A stretch of 14,493 nt of DNA from Gemmataceae bacterium (GTDB taxonomy: Bacteria > Planctomycetota > Planctomycetia > Gemmatales > Gemmataceae), in contig JAFMJU010000030.1 in the NCBI GenBank assembly GCA_017853285.1, positions 1-14,493 on the forward strand. The letters are read 5' to 3'. Made by a program: the position numbers and the translations under genes. Numbering within the stretch: the stretch's first letter is position 1; the number at the start of each line of letters is the position of its first letter. The notes beneath the pieces are model-generated. The model was not told the origin of the DNA. It ran no database searches and saw only the letters and a program-made list of their open reading frames with translations. Shown here one piece after another: positions 14,344 to 14,493 of the stretch.

Positions 14344-14493
14344 GGGCTTTGGCCAACTGAGAAACCGCCCTGGCACAAGCGACTCGGGAACCGTTTTCAC
14401 CCCAGATATCCCGCAGGCGGTGGATTGCGATATCGCTGGCCATTCCGGAGTCCAACAACCTTTGACCAATCCAATCGGCCCCCTGCCCCCCCA
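14327..14493 (-). CDS. C-terminus of probable hydantoinase-like H4MPT-linked C1 protein
   Basis: A minus-strand frame enters from the right edge and stops at 14327-14329, giving 55 codons. It runs GGQGADWIGQRLLDSGMASD, then a helix-rich stretch with LRDIWGENGSRVACARAVSQ, and ends LAKAHEKKT. The pattern 'S-G-x-G-x-x-(F/W)-(L/I)...R-x-x-x-A-x-A-V-x-x-L-A' resembles the C-terminus of hydantoinase A/oxoprolinase-like proteins of the H4MPT-linked C1 pathway, and the neighbouring kinase and mfnB fit. The fragment is too short for certainty about family. Evidence that it is real coding sequence: it is in frame to the edge and overlaps the kinase start in a typical stop-start manner. Confidence 0.45.
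   Translation of the reverse strand, partial: GGQGADWIGQRLLDSGMASDIAIHRLRDIWGENGSRVACARAVSQLAKAHEKKT

Noticed and set aside
1..14493. Mobile elements, CRISPR arrays, tRNA or rRNA genes
   Set aside because: I read both strands for transposase-like proteins, direct-repeat arrays and RNA gene signatures and saw none.

Overview
The window looks like chromosomal DNA of a planctomycete, of moderate GC by eye. The reasons are a sugar phosphate isomerase/epimerase N-terminus of a kind common in that phylum, an ArsC-like thioredoxin-fold protein of the '(seleno)protein' type, and, at the right edge, genes for methanofuran/tetrahydromethanopterin-type C1 metabolism, which among bacteria occur mainly in methylotrophs and planctomycetes. 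The assignment is inference from gene content, not from a marker-gene tree. There is no insertion sequence, prophage, CRISPR array, tRNA or rRNA that I can see. Coding density is high.

Layout, left to right. Positions 1-116 (minus) hold the N-terminus of a xylose-isomerase-like epimerase. It diverges from ispD (297-1028, plus; MEP isoprenoid pathway), and the shared spacer carries a strong 35-nt hairpin. ispD meets tail to tail a minus-strand group transcribed as dgt (dNTP triphosphohydrolase), then a YacL-like PIN/TRAM membrane protein, then a secreted TPR-like protein. From a divergent promoter region near 4150-4394 runs a plus-strand block of ribosome and fatty-acid genes: rpmF, plsX, fabD, a probable terminator, acpP and fabF. 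After 93 nt comes a second plus-strand run: an ArsC-like protein, a SAM-dependent methyltransferase (1 nt apart), a membrane-anchored tandem helix-hairpin-helix protein and uvrB. uvrB converges on scpA (minus). scpA diverges from an mfnB homologue (plus), which converges with a 1-nt gap on a small amino-acid-kinase-family gene (minus). The start of that kinase overlaps the end of a further minus-strand gene cut by the window edge, probably the hydantoinase-like H4MPT-linked protein.

How the genes work together: PlsX, FabD, ACP and FabF are successive parts of type II fatty acid and phospholipid synthesis, next to rpmF as in many bacteria, but fabG and fabH are missing from the cluster. UvrB is the damage-recognition helicase of excision repair, ScpA is the kleisin of condensin, and Dgt trims dNTPs. 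MfnB, the kinase and the hydantoinase-like fragment point to a C1-cofactor locus continuing beyond the right edge.

Most of the window is housekeeping. The parts most worth a second look are the C1 locus (with an A9 tract in a gene overlap and a very AT-rich patch inside mfnB), the cysteine form of a family often carrying selenocysteine, and several hairpins in leaders. I found no convincing evidence of a wholly new system.
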